Positions 52,034 to 60,366 of a DNA stretch of 64,000 nt are shown here, piece after piece. The notes beneath the pieces are model-generated. The model searched no databases and had not been told where the DNA came from. It saw only the letters and a program-made list of their open reading frames with translations. Source of the stretch: Algoriphagus taiwanensis (GTDB taxonomy: Bacteria; Bacteroidota; Bacteroidia; Cytophagales; Cyclobacteriaceae); assembly GCF_036245645.1 (NCBI RefSeq), contig NZ_BTPE01000001.1:310001-374000 (forward strand). The letters run 5' to 3'. The position numbers were made by a program, and so were the translations under genes. The first letter of the stretch is position 1. Each line of letters starts with the position of its first letter.

Positions 52034-53161
52034 ATGAAATATTTCTTGTTGAGATCATTGCCTGTTCTATTTTTCTTTTACAGCTGCACATCAAAAGAAC
52101 CCAAATCCTCCAACCCAGACTTTCTTACCCTTTCCATTTCAGATGCTGCATCCTTATCGGTTGCCGACTTGGAGATAGTTGACCTTATCCCCTTGGAAAC
52201 CAACTCCCAAAATCTGATGGGAAATGACCTGAGGGTAAGAAGTAGCAATAACAAAATCTATGTAATGGATATCGCGCAGCGGGATGGAATCCATGTCTTT
52301 TCGGCAAGCGGACAATTCTTAAAAACCCTTGCGGTCAAAGGGGAAGGGCCTAATGAATTGAGAGGTTTGCAGGACTTTCAGATAGATGCAGAGGAACGGC
52401 TTTTTGTGCTCGCTACGTTAGGAGATCGTACGACGATTTATCAGATCAGTGAAGAGGGAGAGCTTCAGAAACTCACGGATACAGAATATTTAGCCAGTGC
52501 ATTTACCCTTGCAGAAAATGGTGAATTTTACCTTTATGGGAGTTACAATAAGCCATTGGTGATGCATCGCTTGGCCCGGGTTGACTCTTCAGGAAAAGTT
52601 TTGGAGTCCTATTTGCCCAATGACTTTACCAATGAAATGCTTCCAATGACCGAGCGTAATTTTTATGAGACAGAGGGAGGAGACTTAGTATTGGCAGAGA
52701 TTTTCAACGATACGCTTTACACCCTCCAAAATGGGAAGTTAAAGCCTTTGGTAAATATGGATTTGGGCCGTTATCAGATTCCCAAGGAATTTTGGGAAAT
52801 GGACCTGATGCAGGGCTATCAGTTGATTCAGGAGGAAGGTTTTGCAGTATTTAAGTCTGCTTTTGCCAATCACAATCAAATTATTGCCAATATCCATTTC
52901 CAGGGGAATGAAATCGGTACTCAAAAGAAAGTTTACCTCTACGAAAGGTCGGAAGGGAAATTTCAAGTGTTGGATTATCCCGAACAGGAAGCCGAAATCT
53001 GGAATGATCCCATTGGCTTGGAAGAGGATCAAATCTGGTTTTTGACCTATCATTCGTTTCTACAAGAAATTCAGCATCCAAGCTTATCTTCTGAACTTTT
53101 GGCTAAAATCCCTGGGCAGGAGTTCGATTTTCCTATTTTGATCAAAGTAAAACTTAATTAA
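52034..53161 (+). CDS. 6-bladed beta-propeller lipoprotein (peptide module 1)
   Basis: A 375-residue lipoprotein with lipobox FFYSC at residue 18. IPLETNSQNLMG near 54, IHVFSASGQFLKTL near 96 and GEGPNELRGLQDFQID near 115 are the start of the PF17170-type 6-bladed propeller; FNDTLYTLQNGKLKPLVNMDLG lies further on. Such proteins are surface or periplasmic and of unknown function. It lies right behind the six-Cys peptide gene and 5 bases before the thioredoxin-like lipoprotein gene. The homologue at 54310 has the same place in module 2. Confidence 0.87.
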   Translation: MKYFLLRSLPVLFFFYSCTSKEPKSSNPDFLTLSISDAASLSVADLEIVDLIPLETNSQNLMGNDLRVRSSNNKIYVMDIAQRDGIHVFSASGQFLKTLAVKGEGPNELRGLQDFQIDAEERLFVLATLGDRTTIYQISEEGELQKLTDTEYLASAFTLAENGEFYLYGSYNKPLVMHRLARVDSSGKVLESYLPNDFTNEMLPMTERNFYETEGGDLVLAEIFNDTLYTLQNGKLKPLVNMDLGRYQIPKEFWEMDLMQGYQLIQEEGFAVFKSAFANHNQIIANIHFQGNEIGTQKKVYLYERSEGKFQVLDYPEQEAEIWNDPIGLEEDQIWFLTYHSFLQEIQHPSLSSELLAKIPGQEFDFPILIKVKLN

Positions 53162-53166
53162 ATGGC

Positions 53167-53685
53167 ATGAGGCGATTTTTGATTTCTTTGATTTTTATGG
53201 GCATCCTTTTAGGATGTAAAGAGAAAGCTGAAAATGAGAAGATCAGCATTCCCGAAGGCCTTGAGGCAGTTGGATACGGGGGAAATTCAAAAGAGCTGTG
53301 TTTGAGTTGCTCCAAAAAATTGATTGCCTACCTGAACATAGAAATCAACTCCATGTATTTGTTTGGAATGAATCCGGGATTCTGGACGGATATGCGGGAT
53401 AAATATCCCGAAATTGGTGTGATCTGGGTAATTGCCGGTCAAAACGCTGAGAAAAAACGGGATAGGGGCTATGTGATCCGAAGTTTGGAAGAGGCTCAGT
53501 TTCCCTTTCAGGTGCTCTATGATCCGGAAAACAGGTTTTTCGAGATGAATGGGCTCCAACCAGGAATCAATCCCAAAAGCAGTCTTAAATTCTTCTTTAC
53601 CAAAGATGATGTATATTTTTCTTCACCCCAAGTTGGTATTCCTGAGCTATTTGAGGGGGAGGTGGAGGAGTTTTTAAAAGAGTAA
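53167..53685 (+). CDS. Lipoprotein with thioredoxin-like fold, CLSC motif
   Basis: A 172-residue lipoprotein (lipobox LLGC at residue 17). C-L-S-C near residues 41-44 (ELCLSCSKKL) stands where TlpA/thioredoxin-like proteins have C-x-x-C; FQVLYDPENRFFEMNGLQPGINPKSSLKFFF later resembles the cis-Pro to C-terminal part of the fold. It starts 5 bases after the propeller gene, so they are co-translated. A role in disulfide formation in the six-Cys peptides is attractive but not proven. Module 2 lacks such a gene. Confidence 0.68.
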   Translation: MRRFLISLIFMGILLGCKEKAENEKISIPEGLEAVGYGGNSKELCLSCSKKLIAYLNIEINSMYLFGMNPGFWTDMRDKYPEIGVIWVIAGQNAEKKRDRGYVIRSLEEAQFPFQVLYDPENRFFEMNGLQPGINPKSSLKFFFTKDDVYFSSPQVGIPELFEGEVEEFLKE

Positions 53686-53789
53686 AATAACGAATCCAGA
53701 GATCTACTGCTAACTAGGAACATGGCCTTACAAGTGTCTGTTTTTGAAAAAGGGAATCAAATAGTACTGTTTAAACTGATTTTACTCCG

Positions 53790-53822
53790 TTTGCAAAAAA
53801 AAACACCTTTCCTGTAATTATC
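53790..53822 (+). promoter_or_regulatory. Candidate promoter of peptide gene 2
   Basis: TTTG (53790-53793), 21 bases, TAATTATC (53815-53822), equivalent to the candidate before peptide gene 1. About 150 bases around it, up to the peptide start, are closely similar between the two copies. Confidence 0.35.
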
Positions 53823-53942
53823 ATTAAAATTAACAGCCTAGGTATTGCGTAAACATCGGACTGAACTTAACTTAGTTTCAGCTTCAAAATGAAGCCGTTT
53901 TTGGCCAAGAACTTTTTAACCAAATCAAACTCTTTAAAAACT

Positions 53943-54146
53943 ATGAAAAAAGTATTCTTCGGACTGGCGTTTTTGGGATCAGTCCTGATGTTCAATCAAA
54001 ATTTGAAGGCAGATGAATCACTACCAGGTGATCAATGCCTATGGAAAAGACAAAGTTGTGGTCTTTTCCAAGGTAGTTATGAAGCATGTTTGGTAAACGG
54101 GGATGGTTTACCATGCTCTTGCGGAGATGTAACTAGAAACTGTTAA
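53943..54146 (+). CDS. Small secreted six-cysteine peptide 2
   Basis: A 67-residue precursor starting at the ATG at 53943, in the same position as in peptide 1. The first 57 coding bases differ from copy 1 at a single position, and then the sequences diverge abruptly at the end of the signal. The mature part also has six cysteines, spacing C-x6-C-x9-C-x8-C-x1-C-x6-C, and ends in Cys; the first four fit the framework of peptide 1. The composition is hydrophilic with Gly and Asp. A hairpin follows 11 bases after the stop. It may be a diversified homologue; target unknown. Confidence 0.74.
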   Translation: MKKVFFGLAFLGSVLMFNQNLKADESLPGDQCLWKRQSCGLFQGSYEACLVNGDGLPCSCGDVTRNC

Positions 54147-54157
54147 TGTTTTATAAG

Positions 54158-54175
54158 GGGAGGATTAGTCCTCCC
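54158..54175 (+). terminator. Hairpin after peptide gene 2
   Basis: GGGAGGA and TCCTCCC pair around TTAG, followed by TATTT. It occupies the same place as the hairpin after peptide gene 1 but has an unrelated sequence, so the position rather than the sequence is conserved. Confidence 0.72.
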
Positions 54176-54309
54176 TATTTACAAGATCGATTATGTAAAT
54201 CTTAGTCTATCTCACCAAGTTCAATTAAAAATTATTTATTTATAAAACTTTATTTGATGTCAAAAAGTTTTAGGAGTAATGCACTGATTCCTTAATATCT
54301 TGATTTACC

Positions 54310-55431
54310 ATGATAATTAACTTCAAAAAAACCTTGCCACTTATTTACCTTCTATCTATTTCTATTTTATTTTTTTCCTGTAGTAATGATAGTGAAGAAA
54401 ACATAAATTCACTCGACTCTTGGAAAATCACTTCTTTCGAAAGTTCGGAGAAGAAGGTAAGTGCTCTTATCCAAGACAATTACTTTTTGGTGCCATTGGA
54501 GACAAATGATTCATCACTTATTGTGAAAATTGAAAAGGTCATTTTGGAAAATGATCGAATCTTTGTGTTGGATCCTTTGAGTCCTCAGCCTGTTAAGGTT
54601 TTTGATATTCAGGGGAAACATATTAGAAATATCGGAAGAAAAGGTGGAGGCCCAGGTGAGTTTAACAATCCGATTGACCTGTTTATTGACGGAAAATATG
54701 TTTACCTCTATGACAATCCAGAAAATCTGCTGCGATTTGATCTTGAAGGAAATTTTGTCGACTCCCAAAAAACTGGGGTTGCTGGTTTTAGAATTGAAAA
54801 GAATAAAGACAAGGGATATGTATTTATCAATGGGGGTACCGAGCCAAACTTGATGACTACCGATCCCAGCTTTAGAAATGCAAAAAGCTTTTTCCCATAC
54901 CAAAACAGAACCGTCGACCAACTGATTCTCTCGCCTTTGTCTAAGCTGCAAGACGGAACAGTGATTTATCGGCGCTACCTGAATGACACAATTTTTTCCA
55001 TCAATGACCAAGGAACCCCAATTCCTCATTTGTTTATTGATCACGAGGAAAAGGCTTTTAAGCCGGAATCCAACATGAATTCCGATCAATTGGAAGAAAG
55101 GATGGCCGAGTATGCAGTCAACCAATTGTTTTTGGAAAATTCCGACTATCAGATGCTTTACTTCCTCAATTCGATGAATCCTTATTTTTCACTTAGAAAT
55201 AAAAAAAATCAAAGTACCTATTTGATCAATTTTATGAATCTGGAAAATGACATCACCTATACAAATCCATTAGCCTTTACCTTTAGCACAGCAGATTGGT
55301 TTCTAGCAGCTATCGACCCTGCTCAATTGCCAAGCGATCTATCTAATTTCCCTGAAAAAGCTAAAACAGCAATGGCAACTACAACTGAAGGGGACAATCC
55401 GGTTTTATTGTTCTGCAAGTTCAAGTTTTGA
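54310..55431 (+). CDS. 6-bladed beta-propeller lipoprotein (peptide module 2)
   Basis: A 373-residue lipoprotein with lipobox LFFSC at residue 25. FLVPLETNDSSLI near 60, IFVLDPLSPQPVKVFDIQGKHIRNIG near 80-105 and GGGPGEFNNPIDLFID near 110 identify the PF17170-type propeller; LNDTIFSINDQGTPIPHLFID corresponds to the FNDT motif of its homologues. It is paired with six-Cys peptide 2, with a 163-base gap containing a hairpin. A clear terminator lies 65 bases after its stop. It has no thioredoxin-like gene after it. Confidence 0.87.
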   Translation: MIINFKKTLPLIYLLSISILFFSCSNDSEENINSLDSWKITSFESSEKKVSALIQDNYFLVPLETNDSSLIVKIEKVILENDRIFVLDPLSPQPVKVFDIQGKHIRNIGRKGGGPGEFNNPIDLFIDGKYVYLYDNPENLLRFDLEGNFVDSQKTGVAGFRIEKNKDKGYVFINGGTEPNLMTTDPSFRNAKSFFPYQNRTVDQLILSPLSKLQDGTVIYRRYLNDTIFSINDQGTPIPHLFIDHEEKAFKPESNMNSDQLEERMAEYAVNQLFLENSDYQMLYFLNSMNPYFSLRNKKNQSTYLINFMNLENDITYTNPLAFTFSTADWFLAAIDPAQLPSDLSNFPEKAKTAMATTTEGDNPVLLFCKFKF

Positions 55432-55495
55432 TTAAATCCTTTGGTTTTCGCCAGGAGACTTTTGGAAATTATCTGTAAAACAGACCTCAAATCAA

Positions 55496-55524
55496 AAAAT
55501 CCCGAGCTCTACGCCCGGGATTTT
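55496..55524 (+). terminator. Intrinsic terminator after peptide module 2
   Basis: AAAATCCCG pairs with CGGGATTTT around 11 bases, then TATTTTA. It closes the second module and faces the end of the haloperoxidase gene (55622). Confidence 0.85.
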
Positions 55525-55621
55525 ATTTTACCTAATCAAGATCTTCTATTTCCAATCTTGAGTCTAATGTCTTGCGTCTAAATTCTTACTTCTTTCAGCT
55601 TTCTGACTTCTAATTTCAGAA

Positions 55622-56971
55622 TTACTTCTCCATTGCCACCCTCTCCGGCTTGGTCGAGATCTTTTTCCAGATCAATTCTCCCACTTGAGTACCCTGAGTG
55701 ACCCCGTACTCAATCGCAGGGCGGTAATGAATCCCTCCGTAAAATCGGCTGATTGCTGCTTCCTGTGCCGCTTGGGAAAAGGAATCAAACTCCCGGATCG
55801 GTAATCCATAGTTCACTTCAGAGCTGTCTACCAGATGAAACTCATCTCCGAAAAGCTGAGCCAAGGTATAAGCCGAGGCAGCAGAGGCTACACTGTGTCC
55901 GCTGGTATGTTCAGGAAAAGGAGGAGTCTGTAGCAGGGGAACCCAATCCTCGTCGATATGCTGATTGATGTAAGTCTCAGGGCGGATGAGCTTGCTGCGG
56001 TATTTTTCGTCCCAGCAGGAGATAAAGGCCTCATTGAGGGAAATGCCCGTCAAAGCCAAGGCTTCCACGGTTCCTTTCCAGTCCTTGCCTGCACCCGCAG
56101 CGGCAATGGAGGCAATACTCATCCAGTGACCTCCGGGGGTGATTTTTTTCTCCGCAAACATCACGTGCCCTTTTACATTCATCTTGTAAGGATTGCAATC
56201 CCAAAACATGGCGATGTCCTTGTTTTCCTGAGTAGCGTTGATGTCCGCCTCATACACTTCCTTTGCCAACTCGTAGAATGGAGAACCCGGTTCGGTAGAG
56301 AAGGGAGGAGGAGGGAGAGGTTTGAATTGGGCGGCAGAGTCGAGGACAAAGGTTCTGATCTTGTTCCAATGCGGTTCGATGGCCTCCATGTAGGCAGGAG
56401 GAGTCGGCTGCCAAGTGCCCGGGTCGCTGACTACCGTGTACTTGGGGAAAGAACGGCTTTGGTGGTAATTGTCCTTTTTGGAGTAAGCGATCACCTGATT
56501 GGCGATTTCAGCCCCAAAAGCCAGAGAAGCCTCAAATACGTCGGAAGGGATTCCTTTTTCTTTCAATTCCGCATAGATGGCATCCCGATGCTCGTGCATC
56601 ATATTTTCGGAGAAAATCAAAGCCGTCCCTACCTGATAGTAGGCCGCCAAAGCCGCCAAGGGAGGATAGATTCCTTCCGGCACGCTTACCTGTATGGGTT
56701 CCGAACCGTTCAATTGACCCATCAGGGAGGCATATTGAGTTGGGTCGGTGGCAGCAGCTACTTCGTATGCGGCCAAGGAAGCATAGGAATAAATCCTCGC
56801 TGCCACGGGAGGGGAGAAGATGTCATGAATGATGACTTCGGTGATCCGGTTTTGAGCCCGGTGGAAGTAGCTTCCGTCTGTGATGGCCTGGGAATAGTCC
56901 TTTTTCTCCTGACAGGAAAAAGCCAACAGAACCAGAAAGAAGGCGCTTAGGGTTATTTTAAACGTACGCAT
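55622..56971 (-). CDS. Lipoprotein vanadium-dependent haloperoxidase/PAP2-like protein
   Basis: A 449-residue protein with lipobox LAFSC at residue 20. KLIRPETYI near 327, PPFPEHTSGHSVASAAS near 355 and SRFYGGIHYRPA near 420 are the K-R, S-G-H and R-x-x-x-x-H elements of the vanadium haloperoxidase/acid phosphatase active site. Bacteroidota members of this group are often encoded next to FG-GAP/CRTAC1 proteins, as here. It may be a halogenating enzyme or a phosphatase; the sequence does not separate the two. It lies 125 bases downstream of the CRTAC1 pair on the same strand. Confidence 0.88.
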   Translation of the reverse strand: MRTFKITLSAFFLVLLAFSCQEKKDYSQAITDGSYFHRAQNRITEVIIHDIFSPPVAARIYSYASLAAYEVAAATDPTQYASLMGQLNGSEPIQVSVPEGIYPPLAALAAYYQVGTALIFSENMMHEHRDAIYAELKEKGIPSDVFEASLAFGAEIANQVIAYSKKDNYHQSRSFPKYTVVSDPGTWQPTPPAYMEAIEPHWNKIRTFVLDSAAQFKPLPPPPFSTEPGSPFYELAKEVYEADINATQENKDIAMFWDCNPYKMNVKGHVMFAEKKITPGGHWMSIASIAAAGAGKDWKGTVEALALTGISLNEAFISCWDEKYRSKLIRPETYINQHIDEDWVPLLQTPPFPEHTSGHSVASAASAYTLAQLFGDEFHLVDSSEVNYGLPIREFDSFSQAAQEAAISRFYGGIHYRPAIEYGVTQGTQVGELIWKKISTKPERVAMEK

Positions 56972-57096
56972 AGTGGGTTTTTCAAATTAAGTGTGATAAA
57001 GATTGCTCCAGATTGGGTTTGAGCGATTTATCAACTTACATGAGACTTCAAAGCTACCAATTAGCCCGCCAAGGACAAATGATTTAGCTCAGCTTT

Positions 57097-60000
57097 TTAT
57101 TGGTACGGGATAAGGGTTCCGTTGTTTTCTGCTCCGAGAACCAATGGGATTCCTTTCCAGCGGATTTCTTTGATCTGTCGTATTTCCGAATTGGAGCTTT
57201 TTGGGATTTTTGGATATTCCAGGCTCCAGGAATTGTTTTTCCAGCTGAGAAGCAGAGGTCTGCCACTGAGGGATTTTCCCAAGTCCACCCGCAGGTCTGA
57301 AGAGTTAAAGCCCAAAGCGATTTTTTGGGTTGCGGGAGAAAAAGCCAAGCTCATTACCGGACTCCATTGGGCCTCATCTGGGAAAGGAACGAAACGGAAC
57401 ACACCGGGTTCTTCCTGAAGGTACACGCCAGATCGAAACTCGTAAGCGGGAAGTTTTCGGGCCTGAGCCAGTTTTTCTTTGGAGAAAAGATCCTCAGGTT
57501 GCTGGATTTTGGCGTATTCTGCGTAGGAAGTATGCTTTTTCTTGATTTCTGGAATCTGTCGGATAAGGTCGTCCCGGGTGGCAAAAGGCACCAATTTTTC
57601 TCCCATGTAGTGGAAAATAAGCGGATCGGCCTGTCCATTGCCATCGAAATCGGAGTGGTAAAGCCAAACGGGTTTTTCCTGACTTGCTTTGAGCTTGGAG
57701 TTGAGCCCCAGATTTCCTGCCAAGATATCCGGCAGTCCATTTCCATCCACATCGGCTACCTCCAAGGCTGAAATCCAGCCCGCGGAATACGCCAAACCTT
57801 TGACTTGAACCTCTTCTGCTTTTCCATTCTCAAAAGAAAAAATCCGGACCGGACTCCAGTCTCCTGCCAGGATTAATTCGGCTTTTCCGTCCCCATCCCA
57901 ATCGGCAAATCTCGCGGCCTGCACCATGCCGAAGTCCATGGAAGGACCGAACCAAAGGGAAGTCTCTTCCCGAAACTGTCCCCGTCCCTGATTGATCAGC
58001 AAAACGGATTTGGGAGAAGCGCCGTAGTCTCCTGTTTTCACTCCTGCACCTACAAACAAGTCCAAGTCTCCGTCTCCATCTACATCATGCACGGCGACAC
58101 AAGAGGTATTTTCCCCCACAGGAGGCAGGGAATTCATGGAAAAAGTGAATTTTCCCTGACCATCTCCTAAGAAAATCCGGTCAAAATTAAACAGGTTGCC
58201 GGAGGCGTACTCATTGCCTCCGCTGCCCACAAAGAGGTCCAGATTCCCGTCTCCATTGAAATCCGCAAATTCCGCCACTACATCTTCGGCTTTGGCCAAT
58301 TGGCGGAATACGGGATTTTCCGCTTTTTCAAACTTCCCTTCGGGACTTTGCAAAAAGATCGCCCCGGGCTGATCCATGGCTCCGCCGAGATAGAGGTCAT
58401 CCAAGCCGTCCCCATTGACGTCTCCTACTGCCAAAGCAGGGCCCATTTGGGTAAAGCTTTTGGGGGCAAGATATTCCCGCTTGAGAAAATCCACCTCGGT
58501 CTTTTCTTGATGAATCCATGGGATTTGAAATGAGGGTTCGGAAGATTGGGGAATGATTTGCAGGGAATCAGCATCTCGCGATTCCCCTTTTCCTTTTTCC
58601 AAAAGCAGGTTTTGATTGGATGGGCTTCCGGAAAAGGCTTCCGATTCGCCTTCAGGCCACTCTACACGGATGGAGTCGGCTTTTTCGGCTTTTCCCAAAC
58701 CGAAAACCAGCGTGGTTGAGGGGCCAGACTGGAATCCCCGGGAAGTACTCAGGCGCTGAGTGAGAGCTTTTCCTGAGGCAAAAAGAGTCACTTTTGAGCC
58801 GATTCCTTGGGGATTGCCGGCACTTCCTTTGAGCTTGAGAGTGAGGTGATGATTTCCGGATTTTTCGCTGTGATTTTCGTAGACAAAAGCTTCCTGATCG
58901 ATATTGTTCACGATCAAATCCAGGTCTCCGTCATTGTCCAAATCCGCATAAGTGGACCCATTGGAATAGCTCTCCTGATCCAAACCCAGCGCCTGAGCCT
59001 GATTTTCAAAGCGGAGATCCCCGATATTTTTCCAGGCAAAATTGGCGATCTTCAATTGGGGAAGTAGGTCAATTTGCTTTTTGCGAAGCTCCTCCATCGG
59101 GGTTTTGGCATCTGCATCCTGACTGTATTGGATAAAATCCAAGTCATTGGGGCGTTTGGTGATCCCATTGGTTACATGGATGTCTGTCAGCCCGTCATTG
59201 TCCATGTCAAACAGCAAGGGAGACCAGCTCCAATCCGAAGCATAGACTCCCGAGAAAAGGGCGATTTCTGCAAATTGGTCACCGGATTGGTTGAGCTGAA
59301 GGTGATTTCTCACGTATTGATCCGAGTAGCCGAAGCGCTCCTTGATTTGATAGACTTCTGCCTTGTCTTCGCCTACGGATTTCATCCAGATTTCGGGATT
59401 CTCGGGCAGCATGTCTGTAGTGAAAATCTCCGGAAAACCGTCTCCATTCAGATCTGCGGCGTCATTTCCCATGCTATACCGGCTGGTATTAGAGATCATT
59501 TCTTCCAATGCCTCGCGGAAAGTTCCGTCCTGATTGTTGAGATAGAGGTAGTCGTTTTCGGTGAAGTCGTTCGATACGTACAAGTCCAGCCAACCGTCTC
59601 CGTTGAAGTCTTCGACAGCCACTCCCAATCCAAATCCAAGAATACTGGAATAGATTCCTGAGCTCTCGGTTACATTTTCAAATCCTTTGCCTCCTTCATT
59701 CAGTAGGTTTTTATACAACTGATCCCCGCTTGGGTCATAGTTGTCTCTGTTTTTGGCTTGGGTAAAAACCTCCGGCGACTTGACGTTATGGTTGAGGAGA
59801 TAGAGATCCAGGTCTCCATCCCGGTCGTAGTCAAAAAATACTGCATGCGTGCTGAATCCTCGATAAGCGAGACCGAATTCCTCTGCCGCCTCCCGAAACT
59901 TTCCCTCTCCTAGATTGAGATAGAGCCGGTTTTGTCCCTGAATACTTCCAAAATCTCCTACCTGACAGACATAAATGTCCAAAAGCCCATCTCCGTTGAC

Positions 60001-60366
60001 ATCGGCCATGGTCACCCCTGTGGACCAGCCTCCGGAACCAGATACCCCTGCGGATTCAGTAATATCCTCAAACTGAAAGTTGCCCCGGTTGAGGTAAAGC
60101 TTGTTGGGGACCTGATTCCCGGTAAAGTACAAATCCACCCAGCCATCATTATTGATATCTCCTGCGGCCACGCCTCCTCCGTTGTAAAAGTAGAGGTACT
60201 CCAGAATATTCAGTTCCCCATTGGAAGTCAGGGTATTGGCAAAGTCGATCCCGGTCTCTTCCGAAGATCGAAGCTGGAAAAGTGTGTCTTTTTGTTCTTC
60301 CTGTTTTTGGCAGGAAAAAAGACCTCCCAAGAGAAAGAAAGAAAGAAAAAGGAAGCGGATTTTCAT
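57097..60366 (-). CDS. Large CRTAC1/FG-GAP repeat lipoprotein (second of pair)
   Basis: A 1089-residue lipoprotein with lipobox GLFSC at residue 19. It has many FG-GAP/VCBS blades with Ca-binding loops of the form D-x-[ND]-x-D-G-x-x-D-L (GDINNDGWVDLYF, ADVNGDGLLDIYV, VDGDGDLDLFVG), arranged as two propellers, with an ASPIC/UnbV domain in the middle (IRVEWPEGESEAF, near residue 570). Surface attachment and binding of a glycan or peptide are inferred. Its start overlaps the stop of the upstream homologue by four bases (ATGA). Confidence 0.9.
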   Translation of the reverse strand: MKIRFLFLSFFLLGGLFSCQKQEEQKDTLFQLRSSEETGIDFANTLTSNGELNILEYLYFYNGGGVAAGDINNDGWVDLYFTGNQVPNKLYLNRGNFQFEDITESAGVSGSGGWSTGVTMADVNGDGLLDIYVCQVGDFGSIQGQNRLYLNLGEGKFREAAEEFGLAYRGFSTHAVFFDYDRDGDLDLYLLNHNVKSPEVFTQAKNRDNYDPSGDQLYKNLLNEGGKGFENVTESSGIYSSILGFGLGVAVEDFNGDGWLDLYVSNDFTENDYLYLNNQDGTFREALEEMISNTSRYSMGNDAADLNGDGFPEIFTTDMLPENPEIWMKSVGEDKAEVYQIKERFGYSDQYVRNHLQLNQSGDQFAEIALFSGVYASDWSWSPLLFDMDNDGLTDIHVTNGITKRPNDLDFIQYSQDADAKTPMEELRKKQIDLLPQLKIANFAWKNIGDLRFENQAQALGLDQESYSNGSTYADLDNDGDLDLIVNNIDQEAFVYENHSEKSGNHHLTLKLKGSAGNPQGIGSKVTLFASGKALTQRLSTSRGFQSGPSTTLVFGLGKAEKADSIRVEWPEGESEAFSGSPSNQNLLLEKGKGESRDADSLQIIPQSSEPSFQIPWIHQEKTEVDFLKREYLAPKSFTQMGPALAVGDVNGDGLDDLYLGGAMDQPGAIFLQSPEGKFEKAENPVFRQLAKAEDVVAEFADFNGDGNLDLFVGSGGNEYASGNLFNFDRIFLGDGQGKFTFSMNSLPPVGENTSCVAVHDVDGDGDLDLFVGAGVKTGDYGASPKSVLLINQGRGQFREETSLWFGPSMDFGMVQAARFADWDGDGKAELILAGDWSPVRIFSFENGKAEEVQVKGLAYSAGWISALEVADVDGNGLPDILAGNLGLNSKLKASQEKPVWLYHSDFDGNGQADPLIFHYMGEKLVPFATRDDLIRQIPEIKKKHTSYAEYAKIQQPEDLFSKEKLAQARKLPAYEFRSGVYLQEEPGVFRFVPFPDEAQWSPVMSLAFSPATQKIALGFNSSDLRVDLGKSLSGRPLLLSWKNNSWSLEYPKIPKSSNSEIRQIKEIRWKGIPLVLGAENNGTLIPYQ

